Shown piece after piece: positions 9,753 to 18,247 of a DNA stretch of 64,000 nt. The translations under genes were made by a program, and so were the position numbers. The DNA lies in NCBI GenBank assembly GCA_017640665.1, contig JAEPQE010000002.1, positions 248,001-312,000 of the forward strand. Direction: 5' to 3'. Positions within the stretch are counted from its first letter, which is position 1. Each line of letters begins with the position of its first letter. A model generated the notes under the pieces. It ran no database searches. It was not told the DNA's origin and saw only the letters and a program-made list of their open reading frames with translations. Origin of the DNA: Balneolaceae bacterium. Its GTDB lineage: Bacteria; Bacteroidota; Rhodothermia; Balneolales; Balneolaceae.

Positions 9753-10478
9753 ATGAAAAGCCTATTAATTCTGTTCTCTTTCATATTATTCGTTGCTTGT
9801 ACTAGTAAACAAAGTCCACCTCCAACCGAACCTTCGTTCCAGCGGGTAATTCCCGGAGATGAATCCTTAGTAACCGAAAGAATTAAAACTCATAGGGTAA
9901 CATACACGAAACCCGGAGCTTCTATGCTGTATGTAATGGAAGAAATTGAGAAGAACGGTATCAAGATTTTTGAGCTTGATATATACTTTGGTGCAGATGA
10001 GACCCGTACTCCTGACCGTATTTTTATTGATAAAGAAACTCTAGGCTATGCTGGCAGAGTATTAAGGTTTGATGCATACCACATAGACGTAGAATTTAAT
10101 GAAGGTATTTTTCAAGGTAATCTTACACCCACTGAAGGCTCCGATTATACTCCTGTCATTTATAACAAAGAATATCCGCATAATGCTTTTGAACCCGCTG
10201 TAATTAATTATTTCATTACTGCGCTCCCTTTAAAAGAAGGATACAAAGCTTCCATACCCGTGTTTGATCTTAATAATGGATCAGAGATGTTCTGGAGTAA
10301 TATCGAGGTACTTGGAAAAGAAGAAATTACTATCGATGGCATAGCGTATGATACCTGGAAAGTTCTGTCTAAAGGGATTCGAGAGAAAACGATATGGGTA
10401 AGCGAAGAACATCCATACGCAATTCAGTTCAAAACCAAAGGAGCCGGTCCTGGAACCTGGAAATTAGCCCCTGAATAG
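9753..10478 (+). CDS. Hypothetical lipoprotein, DUF3108-like
   Basis: A 241-residue lipoprotein with lipobox LFVAC, so lipidation is expected at C16. The mature part is predicted to be beta-rich and ends with DTWKVLSKGIREKTIWVSEEHPY, which resembles the C-terminal strands of DUF3108-type periplasmic proteins. It begins 25 bases after the DinB-like gene, which suggests a shared transcript. The function is unknown, and the family link is weak. Confidence 0.55.
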   Translation: MKSLLILFSFILFVACTSKQSPPPTEPSFQRVIPGDESLVTERIKTHRVTYTKPGASMLYVMEEIEKNGIKIFELDIYFGADETRTPDRIFIDKETLGYAGRVLRFDAYHIDVEFNEGIFQGNLTPTEGSDYTPVIYNKEYPHNAFEPAVINYFITALPLKEGYKASIPVFDLNNGSEMFWSNIEVLGKEEITIDGIAYDTWKVLSKGIREKTIWVSEEHPYAIQFKTKGAGPGTWKLAPE

Positions 10479-10533
10479 AGGCTTATTAATTGTTTGAGAT
10501 ATCCCACCCATTTAAGAATCAGATTAAAGTATT

Positions 10534-11751
10534 ATGAAGAAAAAGCTATTTCTATTTTTAAAATATTTTTTTGGGATACTTTTATTAGGCTTAATTCTCG
10601 TAATGATCTTTTTAACCATAAGATCTGAGATAGTATCTTCAGAGGAAATTATACCCGTTTCATTTGAAATAATTGATTCTACTTATTCCAAAGAAGCCGA
10701 TAAAATAATTGAGTTAATTTCTGAAATTAGAGACGAATGGAATCTTCCCTCCCTTTCAATTGCTGTTGGTTTTAATAACCAACTTGTGTTCTCTGGAATA
10801 TCGGGTTATAGTGAAATTGATTCTTCAATACCAGCTTCTTTAAATACTAAATACAGAATTGGAAGTATTTCTAAGCCAATAACCGCTACTGCACTAGCTA
10901 TTTTGGAGGAGAGAGATAGTATATCATTTTCTGATACTGTACAGAACATACTTCCAACACTTTACTCGCATTCTAAACCAATAACTCTTTTACAACTTGC
11001 CACTCATACTTCCGGGATAAAACATTATGAAGAAGGGATTTCTTTTTTCTACAATGAAATAATTAAAAAAAAGCAGTATGAAAGTGTTGAGGAGTCTTTG
11101 AATGAGTTTAAAGATAGACCTTTACTATTCCCTCCAGGGACTGATTTTTATTACAGCAGTAATGGTTATAATATTCTTGCAAGAATAATTGAAGAGGTCT
11201 CAAATTCAGAATATTTAATTTTTATATCTGAAGAGATTTTAACCAAATCAGATATGCATTCTACTTCCTTAGAGAATTATCCAAACCTATCTCATTCCAA
11301 TTTAGCTACATTCTATTTACCCTTACCATTCGATCGTTATATTGAGGCACCTGATGTAAACAATAGTAATAAATGGGCTAGCGGTGGGTTTTTATCAACC
11401 CCTTCAGACCTTATCAGATTTTCAAATTCACTTCTCAACTACGAACTGTTTTCTAAAGCTCAACTAGATATTATTTTTACCCCATACCCTCTAAAAAATG
11501 GAGAATCAAACGAGCAGAATTATGGTATTGGATGGCGAATTGACCCAGTAATTTTGACTGTTAATGATTTGAGAACAGAATTTAAAACTGTTCATCATGG
11601 AGGAAATAGTGCTGGAAGTATGACTTTCTTACTAATGTTTCCTGATCAAAAACTTTCTATAGCAATGGCTACTAATACAAACCCTAACAACGCTGGGGAA
11701 CTGCGAGGTAAAATGTATTCAGTTGCTAAAGTTTTTCTTTCAAAAAAATGA
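10534..11751 (+). CDS. Membrane-anchored serine hydrolase (beta-lactamase/class C PBP family)
   Basis: An N-terminal hydrophobic segment (residues about 7-28) anchors a 370-residue catalytic domain. It has S111-x-x-K114 in RIGSISKPITA, the YSSNGYN motif and HHGGNSAGS near the C terminus, which is the standard active-site triad of the Beta-lactamase (PF00144) family. Members are DD-peptidases, esterases or amidases, and no resistance role is implied. The gene is AT-rich compared with its upstream neighbours. Confidence 0.85.
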   Translation: MKKKLFLFLKYFFGILLLGLILVMIFLTIRSEIVSSEEIIPVSFEIIDSTYSKEADKIIELISEIRDEWNLPSLSIAVGFNNQLVFSGISGYSEIDSSIPASLNTKYRIGSISKPITATALAILEERDSISFSDTVQNILPTLYSHSKPITLLQLATHTSGIKHYEEGISFFYNEIIKKKQYESVEESLNEFKDRPLLFPPGTDFYYSSNGYNILARIIEEVSNSEYLIFISEEILTKSDMHSTSLENYPNLSHSNLATFYLPLPFDRYIEAPDVNNSNKWASGGFLSTPSDLIRFSNSLLNYELFSKAQLDIIFTPYPLKNGESNEQNYGIGWRIDPVILTVNDLRTEFKTVHHGGNSAGSMTFLLMFPDQKLSIAMATNTNPNNAGELRGKMYSVAKVFLSKK

Positions 11752-11756
11752 ATAAC

Positions 11757-11783
11757 AAAAAGTAAGGTTTTTACCTTCTTTTG
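11757..11783. terminator. Possible bidirectional terminator
   Basis: A short hairpin (GTAAGGT/ACCTTC with one bulge) lies between runs of A and T, between the convergent serine hydrolase and sigma factor genes. The T-rich flank on both strands suits a weak two-way terminator. Confidence 0.35.
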
Positions 11784-11812
11784 AGCTTGCTACTGCTAAA
11801 AAACCTAGCTCT

Positions 11813-12445
11813 TTAAAACCGATCCTTTTTATCAATCAGGGCTTTGTAGAGGAGTTCGCGGGCGCGGAAGATGTGGGCTTTTACGGTGCCGAGCGGAAGA
11901 TCGAGTTCATCTGCAATTTCATCGTAGCTGAGTTCTTCCATGTGACGTAATTGAATCACTGCTTTGTACTTTTCAGGAAGATTCGCAATGGCATCCTGTA
12001 CTATAGCCTTTCTCTCTTTTTTAATGATGGGTTCATCGGTTGAAAAGCTTTCATCCGGTAACTGAACCTCCATCTCCCCATCTTTGGTCTTAATGGGATC
12101 GTTAATAGAAAACGTTTGTAGTTTTTTCTTTCGGAGATAATCAATGGTATGGTTCGTAGCAATTCTGTACAACCAGGTAGAAAAAGCATACTCATTGCTA
12201 TAGGTTTGCAGGTTTTTGAACGCTTTAATAAAGACTTCCTGAACCAGGTCTTCCACCATCTCCGTCTCTTTGATCATTTTGCGGATGTGGAAGTAAATCG
12301 GTCGGTCATACTTATCTACCAGCTTCTTATAAGAATCCTCATTACCTGTAAGAGCATCAGCAACGAACTTATCGTCTTCTATGCTACTCGCCGAGGCATT
12401 CTCGCGTGGTGATGTATTTGTTACGTTATTACTACTATCTGCCAT
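11813..12445 (-). CDS. RNA polymerase sigma factor, ECF subfamily
   Basis: The 210-residue protein from the ATG at 12445 (a TTG two codons earlier is less likely) has sigma region 2, with VEDLVQEVFIKAFKNL and FSTWLYRIATNHTIDYLRKKK. Region 4 has LPEKYKAVIQLRHMEELSYDEIADELDLPLGTVKAHIFRARELL. This matches the general RpoE-like ECF factors of Bacteroidota. No anti-sigma gene is adjacent: the upstream neighbour on the same strand is the Ppx-like gene. The regulon cannot be predicted here. Confidence 0.92.
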   Translation of the reverse strand: MADSSNNVTNTSPRENASASSIEDDKFVADALTGNEDSYKKLVDKYDRPIYFHIRKMIKETEMVEDLVQEVFIKAFKNLQTYSNEYAFSTWLYRIATNHTIDYLRKKKLQTFSINDPIKTKDGEMEVQLPDESFSTDEPIIKKERKAIVQDAIANLPEKYKAVIQLRHMEELSYDEIADELDLPLGTVKAHIFRARELLYKALIDKKDRF

Positions 12446-12505
12446 TAACAATCAAAAATTTGTGGCTTAAAATACAAAGCTTAGTGTAAATGAAAATTCT
12501 TAATT

Positions 12506-13426
12506 TCAATCTTTTTCAGCTAACAACATGGCCCCATGTCTGATCCCACCGGTAGAGACTTTTATTTCCGGGATATCATAAAATTTCATAAATCCTTCTA
12601 AAATCAAAAGGCCTGTCAGAAAGATGTCTTCCCTCCCTTTCAATAGCTTCGGGCTCAATTCCAGAAGTTGATCATAGGTATGCAGGCTAAAGATTTCGAT
12701 GCTCTTTGATAACTTTTCACGATCAATGATATGCCCGTTTAAACGTTCATTTTCATACTCATCTAGCTGAATATCTATTGCTGCGAGCGAAGTAGCTGTT
12801 CCCGCAACACCGATTGCTGTGACATTCTTTGCAGGTTTGAACTTCGTTTTTCCAAAGAGATATTTTATTTCATCGTTACACTCAAAAATCTCCTCCTGAT
12901 ATGGCGGATTGTGCAACAGGAACCGTTCTTTAAATCGAACGGACCCCATGTCAAAAGAATGGTACTGTTCAAGCCCTTCAACATTTCCCAATGCAAGTTC
13001 TGTGCTCCCTCCTCCAATATCCAACACAAATGCATTATGGTTAGCATCCAATTCTAAAACAGAAAGCGCACCCAGAAAAGTGTATTGTGCTTCTTCATCA
13101 CCACTCAATAACCGGACTTCGTACCCCGTCTCATCTTTTACTTTTTTGATGAAAGTATCCCGGTTTTCCGCATCCCGTACTGCACTTGTCGCCGTCACGA
13201 TTACTTCCTCTACCTCAGGATACTCTGACTCAATAATTTCTTTGAAGTCTCTCAGGCTTTGGAGAACACGTTCCATACTATCTCTATGTAAGAGCTTAGT
13301 ATTATCCACTCCCTTCCCTAAGCGAGGGATCCGTTGCTCTTCACGAATCACATTAATATTCCCATCATTTACTTCTGCAATCAGGAGTAATACGGTGTTT
13401 GTTCCTATGTCGATGGCTGCTTTCAT
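12506..13426 (-). CDS. Ppx/GppA family phosphatase (exopolyphosphatase-like)
   Basis: The 306-residue protein has the sugar-kinase/actin-like fold: AIDIGTNTVLLLIAEV at the N terminus, VTATSAVRDAENRDTF, and the second phosphate loop FVLDIGGGSTELAL. GVAGTATSLAAI and STGGIRHGAML follow. The family hydrolyses polyphosphate or pppGpp. The short form lacks the C-terminal HD domain of longer Ppx proteins. It overlaps the end of prmA by four bases, so translation is probably coupled. Confidence 0.9.
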   Translation of the reverse strand: MKAAIDIGTNTVLLLIAEVNDGNINVIREEQRIPRLGKGVDNTKLLHRDSMERVLQSLRDFKEIIESEYPEVEEVIVTATSAVRDAENRDTFIKKVKDETGYEVRLLSGDEEAQYTFLGALSVLELDANHNAFVLDIGGGSTELALGNVEGLEQYHSFDMGSVRFKERFLLHNPPYQEEIFECNDEIKYLFGKTKFKPAKNVTAIGVAGTATSLAAIDIQLDEYENERLNGHIIDREKLSKSIEIFSLHTYDQLLELSPKLLKGREDIFLTGLLILEGFMKFYDIPEIKVSTGGIRHGAMLLAEKD

Positions 13427-14253
13427 GCGTTAAATAAAATGGCGATCCATTCCTTTTGCTGGCGGGTATCAATATGCGTTAATCCCTGTAAACTTTCTTG
13501 AGAAAGCATGATGTTCTCATCTTCTTCCAGCAAACCAGATAAAAGTAGTTTCCCTCCCGGTTTTAGAAAACCCAGCAACTCAGGAATCAGGTGAATAAGT
13601 GCATTGCGATTGATATTCGCCAGAATCACATCATAGGCTGATCCATCCGGGATTACTTCAGTAGATCCCAATTCTACTTCAAAATCTAACACCTGATTCA
13701 GTTCCATATTTTCCTCAGCGTTGTCCTTACTCCATTCATCAATATCAAAACCAAAAGCGGAACTTGCGCCTGATTTTAAAGTGGCAATGCCCAGAATTCC
13801 TGTTCCTGTACCAGCATCTAACACGGTATCTCCTTCGGTAATAATCTCAGGAATCCATTCAAGAATTAGTCGTGTGGTAGCATGATAACCTGTTCCAAAT
13901 GCCATTTTAGGGTCAATGAGCAACTCAATAGAATTGGGATCTTTATTTTCAGGAGCCCATGTTGGGCGGACATAAAACTTCCCGATATTCTGCGGTTTGA
14001 TGGATTGCTCCCAGGTCTCGTTCCAGTTTTGAGGTGAAACCAACTCTTCTTTCAAAATCGAAGCTCCCTCGAAATTGAGTAATATTCGCTCAATTTCTTC
14101 TCGTCTAAAATCGTCAAACCGATTTGCCGGAATAGAGGCTATCAGTATATCCTCTTCTTCTTCAAAACCTTCGAAATCCATATCGAACAGCTCTGCAATA
14201 AGCAACTCATGGAAGTCATCTTTTAGTGCTATAAAGAGCTGAATGTAGTCCAT
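13423..14253 (-). CDS. prmA: Ribosomal protein L11 methyltransferase
   Basis: PrmA trimethylates ribosomal protein L11 using S-adenosylmethionine. The 276-residue protein has an N-terminal substrate-binding domain, then the catalytic motifs MAFGTGYHATT, VLDAGTGTGILGIATLKSGA and VILANINRNALI, all diagnostic. The ATG at 14253 shares its first base with the stop of the upstream M28 peptidase gene (TGATG), which fixes the start better than the TTG at 14256. Confidence 0.93.
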   Translation of the reverse strand: MDYIQLFIALKDDFHELLIAELFDMDFEGFEEEEDILIASIPANRFDDFRREEIERILLNFEGASILKEELVSPQNWNETWEQSIKPQNIGKFYVRPTWAPENKDPNSIELLIDPKMAFGTGYHATTRLILEWIPEIITEGDTVLDAGTGTGILGIATLKSGASSAFGFDIDEWSKDNAEENMELNQVLDFEVELGSTEVIPDGSAYDVILANINRNALIHLIPELLGFLKPGGKLLLSGLLEEDENIMLSQESLQGLTHIDTRQQKEWIAILFNA

Positions 14254-15224
14254 CAAATGCGATTGTAAATGAGTTCAAGCATCACATCGCCTACAGCTTG
14301 TAAGGTTTCTTTCCCTATAATGGGCATATCATCCTGATGGGTGTGCCAATGTTTTGGAAAAACGCTGCTACCACCCTCACTAGAATTATAATGATGGATA
14401 ATATCAATCACAGGGATATCCGTATTTTCACTTACAATTTTATGATCATCCTGAATGGCCACTCCTCGTTCATTCAAAAAGTAATCTTGATAGCCTTTAC
14501 CCGCTGCAATTTCCCACAATTCATCTACGAGGTTAGGAGCGTAAGTCATTGAGTAGCTTTCTTTTGGAAACTGAGCATTTTCGGCTCCTACCATATCAAG
14601 AAGAATACCAAATCGTGGAGAGTAACCTGGTACAGGAGGGTTCTTAGACCAGAATCTTGATCCTAAAAAGTAATTATCCAGATCACCCTGAGTTCCATAA
14701 TCCTCCCCATCAAATAATACAATATCTACTCCGAGCGGAGGCGGGTTATCAGCGAAAATTCTGGCTAGCTCTAAAAGTACACCTACTCCACTTCCGCCAT
14801 CATCAGCCCCTGGGATGTAATCAGCAGTTCTGGCGGTATCTTCATCTGCCCTGGGACGAGTATCCCAATGGGCACAGAGCATAATCCGGTCGGCTTCCGT
14901 AGGATTAAATGCCGCAATAATATTCGCCATATTCAATCGGCCGCCCGAATAACCGATTGATGTAAATTCCTGAGAGAATACACTGTTACTACCAGCGTAA
15001 CTTCTCAATTTGTTTTCGAGATACTTCCTCGTTTCAGTATGACCATAAGTGTTGGGCACACGCGGCCCGAAGTCTACCTGTTTTTGAATAAACGAATAGG
15101 CAGAATCCGCCGAGAAAGCAGGAACTGTTCGTCCTTTAGACGAAAACTGAAGTCCCGAATCATCTTCCTGAGTACATGAAATCAGTAACACAAAAAGTAT
15201 TAAAACGTAAGAAACTCTATTCAT
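14253..15224 (-). CDS. M28 family zinc peptidase / glutaminyl-cyclase-like lipoprotein
   Basis: This 323-residue protein has a lipoprotein signal (LFVLLISC) and a zinc peptidase domain. Metal-ligand motifs are CAHWDTRP, GADDGGSGVGVLLE and LFDGEDYG, and HTHQDDM comes late in the protein. The motif set and length resemble bacterial glutaminyl cyclases, which cyclise N-terminal glutamine, as well as M28 aminopeptidases. Sequence alone does not decide between them. It should act in the periplasm. Its start overlaps the SDR gene by eight bases and its stop is coupled to prmA. Confidence 0.85.
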   Translation of the reverse strand: MNRVSYVLILFVLLISCTQEDDSGLQFSSKGRTVPAFSADSAYSFIQKQVDFGPRVPNTYGHTETRKYLENKLRSYAGSNSVFSQEFTSIGYSGGRLNMANIIAAFNPTEADRIMLCAHWDTRPRADEDTARTADYIPGADDGGSGVGVLLELARIFADNPPPLGVDIVLFDGEDYGTQGDLDNYFLGSRFWSKNPPVPGYSPRFGILLDMVGAENAQFPKESYSMTYAPNLVDELWEIAAGKGYQDYFLNERGVAIQDDHKIVSENTDIPVIDIIHHYNSSEGGSSVFPKHWHTHQDDMPIIGKETLQAVGDVMLELIYNRI

Positions 15225-15981
15225 CCCGATGTACCATTTGTGCTGAAGATTGATAGACCGGCATCACAATAGAATCCAGAATATTCACATGATCAGGTCG
15301 GTTAGCCATAAATACGATGATCTCTGCAATATCCTGGGCAGTAAGAGCTTCCATACCTCTATAAACTGAATCAGCACGTTCGTTATCCCCTTTAAATCTA
15401 ACATTACTAAACTCAGTTTCTACTAATCCAGGCGATATCATGCTTACCCGAATTTTAGTCCCATGCAGATCTTTTTTTGTTGCTTCGGTTATTGCTTTCA
15501 CAGCATGTTTTGTAGCAGAATAGACAACTCCACCGGGATAAGCTTCATACCCGGCAATAGAACCTATATTTATCACATGCCCGGAATTTCGTTTAATCAT
15601 TTTGGGAGTGATCAATCGGATCATTGCTAACAATCCTTTCACATTGGTGTCAATCATCGTATCCCAGTCATCAAAATCACCGGATTGAACCGGATCAACT
15701 CCTACAGCAAGACCAGCGTTATTGATGAGGATATCTACTTCCAATGCAAGATTATTTACAAACTCTTTGCAGGCTTCCAGTTCACGAATATCAAACACTT
15801 CAAAAGTTACATTTACCACATAGGTCGAGGTCAGGTACTTGCTGAAATCTTCTAGTCGTTCTTTTCTTCTCCCGGTTAGAATCAGGTTACAACCTTGCTC
15901 TGCAAGCAATTCAGCTGTGCTTTTTCCAATACCCGAGGTAGCTCCCGTAATAAGTACCGTTTTTCCATTCAGGCGGTTCAT
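15217..15981 (-). CDS. Short-chain dehydrogenase/reductase (YdfG-like)
   Basis: A classical SDR of 254 residues with the cofactor loop TGATSGIGKS (12-21), LTGRRKERL suggesting NADP preference, NNAG, the catalytic serine in INIGSIAGYEAY and the YSATKHAVK tyrosine/lysine pair. The overall layout resembles YdfG/serine 3-dehydrogenase, which oxidises 3-hydroxy acids. The exact substrate is unknown. It is the first of three tightly linked genes with the peptidase and prmA. Confidence 0.88.
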   Translation of the reverse strand: MNRLNGKTVLITGATSGIGKSTAELLAEQGCNLILTGRRKERLEDFSKYLTSTYVVNVTFEVFDIRELEACKEFVNNLALEVDILINNAGLAVGVDPVQSGDFDDWDTMIDTNVKGLLAMIRLITPKMIKRNSGHVINIGSIAGYEAYPGGVVYSATKHAVKAITEATKKDLHGTKIRVSMISPGLVETEFSNVRFKGDNERADSVYRGMEALTAQDIAEIIVFMANRPDHVNILDSIVMPVYQSSAQMVHRDE

Positions 15982-16027
15982 GATGAAGTAGTTTTTGTTA
16001 CAATTCGAACCCGTGTATTATAGCAAA

Positions 16028-17560
16028 TTAGCCAAGAAGTTCCACTAAACGGGCCGCATTCAACAGTTTAGACTCCTGAAAAGAATCCGCCATAAATTGG
16101 ATTCCATAAGGAAGTCCGTTTGAGTGAGTACCCGCAGGCAAACTGATACCACAGATTCCCGCCAGGTTCGCAGAAATAGTATAAATGTCATTTAAATACA
16201 TTTGTACAGGGTCATTCTGCTTCTCTCCTATTCCAAAAGCAGTAGTTGGAGCCGTAGGGGTAACGATTACATCCACATTTTTGAATGCGTTGGTAAAATC
16301 TTCTTTAATAAGTCTGCGAACTCGTTGAGCTTTACCGTAATAAGCATCGTAGTAACCCGCACTAAGTACATACGTGCCCAACATGATACGCCGCTTTACT
16401 TCTACACCGAAGCCCTCTGTGCGGGATTTTTTATATAAACGTGTCAGAGGGGCATCTAACTTAGTGAGTTCTTGTTGCAAAGAAACTAAATCATCGCCTT
16501 CTGCGCTTTTTACAGCCTGCTTGAGCGCTTCTTCTTCCGCTTTTAACTCATCCAGCATTTGATCTTTATCTGCCCGATGTCCATACCTTATTCCATCAAA
16601 ACGAGCCAGATTGCTAGACGCCTCAGCAGTAGCCAAAATATAATAAGTAGCCAGCGCATACTTTGAGTGAGGGAGCTCAATCGGGACTAACTCTGCACCA
16701 TCAGCTTCCAGCTTATTCAAAATCTCTTTTATACCGGTATTGATCTCAACATCCAGTCCTTCTCCGAAAAGTGCTTCGGGAACACCAATCTTTATATTCT
16801 TTTTGGGACTTTGAGCCGCAACCACATAATCATCTTTCTCAACGGAAGAGCAGGTATTATCCCGCTCATCAAAACCGGCTATGGTTTGTAAAACTGTAGC
16901 AACATCCTCTACAGAATGCCCAAAAGGACCAATGGAATCGAAAGATGAAGCAAATGCAACTAAACCATAACGAGAAACCCGTCCATAGGTAGGTTTCAAT
17001 CCCACTACTCCACAATAAGACGCAGGTTGACGGATTGAGCCTCCGGTATCTGATCCCAAAGTAGCATTTGCCATTCCTGCTGCTACTGCAGCAGCACTTC
17101 CTCCGGATGACCCCCCGGTAACTTTAGTAGTATCATGGGGATTCTTTGCTGCGCCATATCGACTATATTCATTGGTTGAACCCATTGCAAATTCATCCAT
17201 GTTTAAGCGGCCAATCAGAATAGCATCTTCAGCATGCAGTCGCTCAATAACTGTAGCATCGTAAACGCTTTCGAAGCCATCTAAGATATTCGACGCACAA
17301 GTTACAGGCTTTCCGCGCTCACAAATCACATCTTTGATACCCATAATTGCTCCAACAAGAGCCCCGGCCTCACCTTTTTCCACCTTTTTTTGGATGGCAT
17401 CAGCTTGCTCAAAAGCCGAGTCAAAATTGAGATAAACGTATGCGTTTACCTCCTCATTTTCAGCTTCAATTTGGGATTTATACCCTTCTACAAGTTCCCT
17501 TAATGTAACGTCTCCTGCCAGTACTTTTTTTTTGGCTTCAGCAATCGTCTGTATGGTCAA
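16028..17560 (-). CDS. gatA: Asp-tRNA(Asn)/Glu-tRNA(Gln) amidotransferase subunit A
   Basis: GatA releases ammonia from glutamine so that GatB can amidate mischarged Glu-tRNA(Gln) or Asp-tRNA(Asn). The 510-residue amidase-signature protein shows the catalytic lysine in MGIKDVI and the Ser-cisSer part in KVTGGSSGGSAAAVAAG and LGSDTGGSIRQPASYCG. GLKPTYGRVSRYGL is also present. The other subunits are not in the window. It follows tatA by 11 bases. Confidence 0.95.
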   Translation of the reverse strand: MTIQTIAEAKKKVLAGDVTLRELVEGYKSQIEAENEEVNAYVYLNFDSAFEQADAIQKKVEKGEAGALVGAIMGIKDVICERGKPVTCASNILDGFESVYDATVIERLHAEDAILIGRLNMDEFAMGSTNEYSRYGAAKNPHDTTKVTGGSSGGSAAAVAAGMANATLGSDTGGSIRQPASYCGVVGLKPTYGRVSRYGLVAFASSFDSIGPFGHSVEDVATVLQTIAGFDERDNTCSSVEKDDYVVAAQSPKKNIKIGVPEALFGEGLDVEINTGIKEILNKLEADGAELVPIELPHSKYALATYYILATAEASSNLARFDGIRYGHRADKDQMLDELKAEEEALKQAVKSAEGDDLVSLQQELTKLDAPLTRLYKKSRTEGFGVEVKRRIMLGTYVLSAGYYDAYYGKAQRVRRLIKEDFTNAFKNVDVIVTPTAPTTAFGIGEKQNDPVQMYLNDIYTISANLAGICGISLPAGTHSNGLPYGIQFMADSFQESKLLNAARLVELLG

Positions 17561-17571
17561 ACCGCCCTCTA

Positions 17572-17787
17572 TTACTTTGAAGTTTTGTTTTCTTCGTGAT
17601 TTACGGCGTCATCAATGTCTTTGGAACTCTCTTCGATTTCCTTTTTGATGTCTTTTGAGGCTTGTCTGAACTCTTTAATTCCCTGCCCTAATCCTTTGGC
17701 TAATTCAGGAATTCTCTTTGCTCCGAAAAATACGAGAACAAAGATCGCGATGATGATAATTTCGGTTGTTCCTATTCCATTAAACAT
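17572..17787 (-). CDS. tatA: Sec-independent translocase protein TatA
   Basis: A 71-residue protein with one N-terminal membrane helix (TEIIIIAIFVLVFFGAKRIPELAKGLG) and an amphipathic helix ending in KEFRQASKDIKKE, then an acidic tail. This is the TatA/TatE pattern of the pore subunit that exports folded proteins with twin-arginine signals. TatB and TatC are not adjacent. The gene is co-oriented with gatA. Confidence 0.93.
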   Translation of the reverse strand: MFNGIGTTEIIIIAIFVLVFFGAKRIPELAKGLGQGIKEFRQASKDIKKEIEESSKDIDDAVNHEENKTSK

Positions 17788-17952
17788 AAAATAATCCTGG
17801 TTGGATTTAGTTGATGTATTTGTGCCAAGATAACAATATTTTCGGCACGATTTGAGCTCAAAAAAAATTTAATGAATACTTGAATTTTATCAGGCTCACA
17901 TGTTTAATGTACCAGATATATTAGACAAAAATTTTAAACCAAAGGTAAAACT

Positions 17953-18207
17953 ATGATTTGGACAGTTGAATTAGCTGCTGCGTTGGACGAAGCTCCTTTT
18001 CCGGCTAATAGAGACGAGCTAATTGAATGGGCAGAGCGAAATGGCCTCCCCACTCAGATAATTGTAAATCTCGAAGAGTTAGAAGAGATTGATGAAGGTG
18101 AAAACACTATTTACGAGAGTATGGAAGATATTTGGCCTGATTATATCCGAAAAGAGGACTTTTTTCATAACGAAGATGATGAAGGCTTCGACTACGACGA
18201 CGTATAG
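17953..18207 (+). CDS. Small acidic DUF2795-like protein
   Basis: An 84-residue acidic protein. The front half (LDEAPFPANRDELIEWAERNGLP, then IIVNLEELEEI) resembles DUF2795, a helical domain found in small bacterial proteins of unknown role. The tail is rich in E and D. It is the first gene in a rightward run leading to the Omp85 gene 40 bases later. The ATG at 17953 has an AAAGGT-like stretch just upstream. Confidence 0.7.
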   Translation: MIWTVELAAALDEAPFPANRDELIEWAERNGLPTQIIVNLEELEEIDEGENTIYESMEDIWPDYIRKEDFFHNEDDEGFDYDDV

Positions 18208-18247
18208 CTACGATTTAACATTTTAGAATGAACCAAAAGACTGTGCC

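Noticed and set aside
10534-11751. Antibiotic-resistance beta-lactamase
   Set aside because: The motifs only show the broad serine hydrolase/class C PBP family, with a membrane anchor. Nothing indicates drug hydrolysis.
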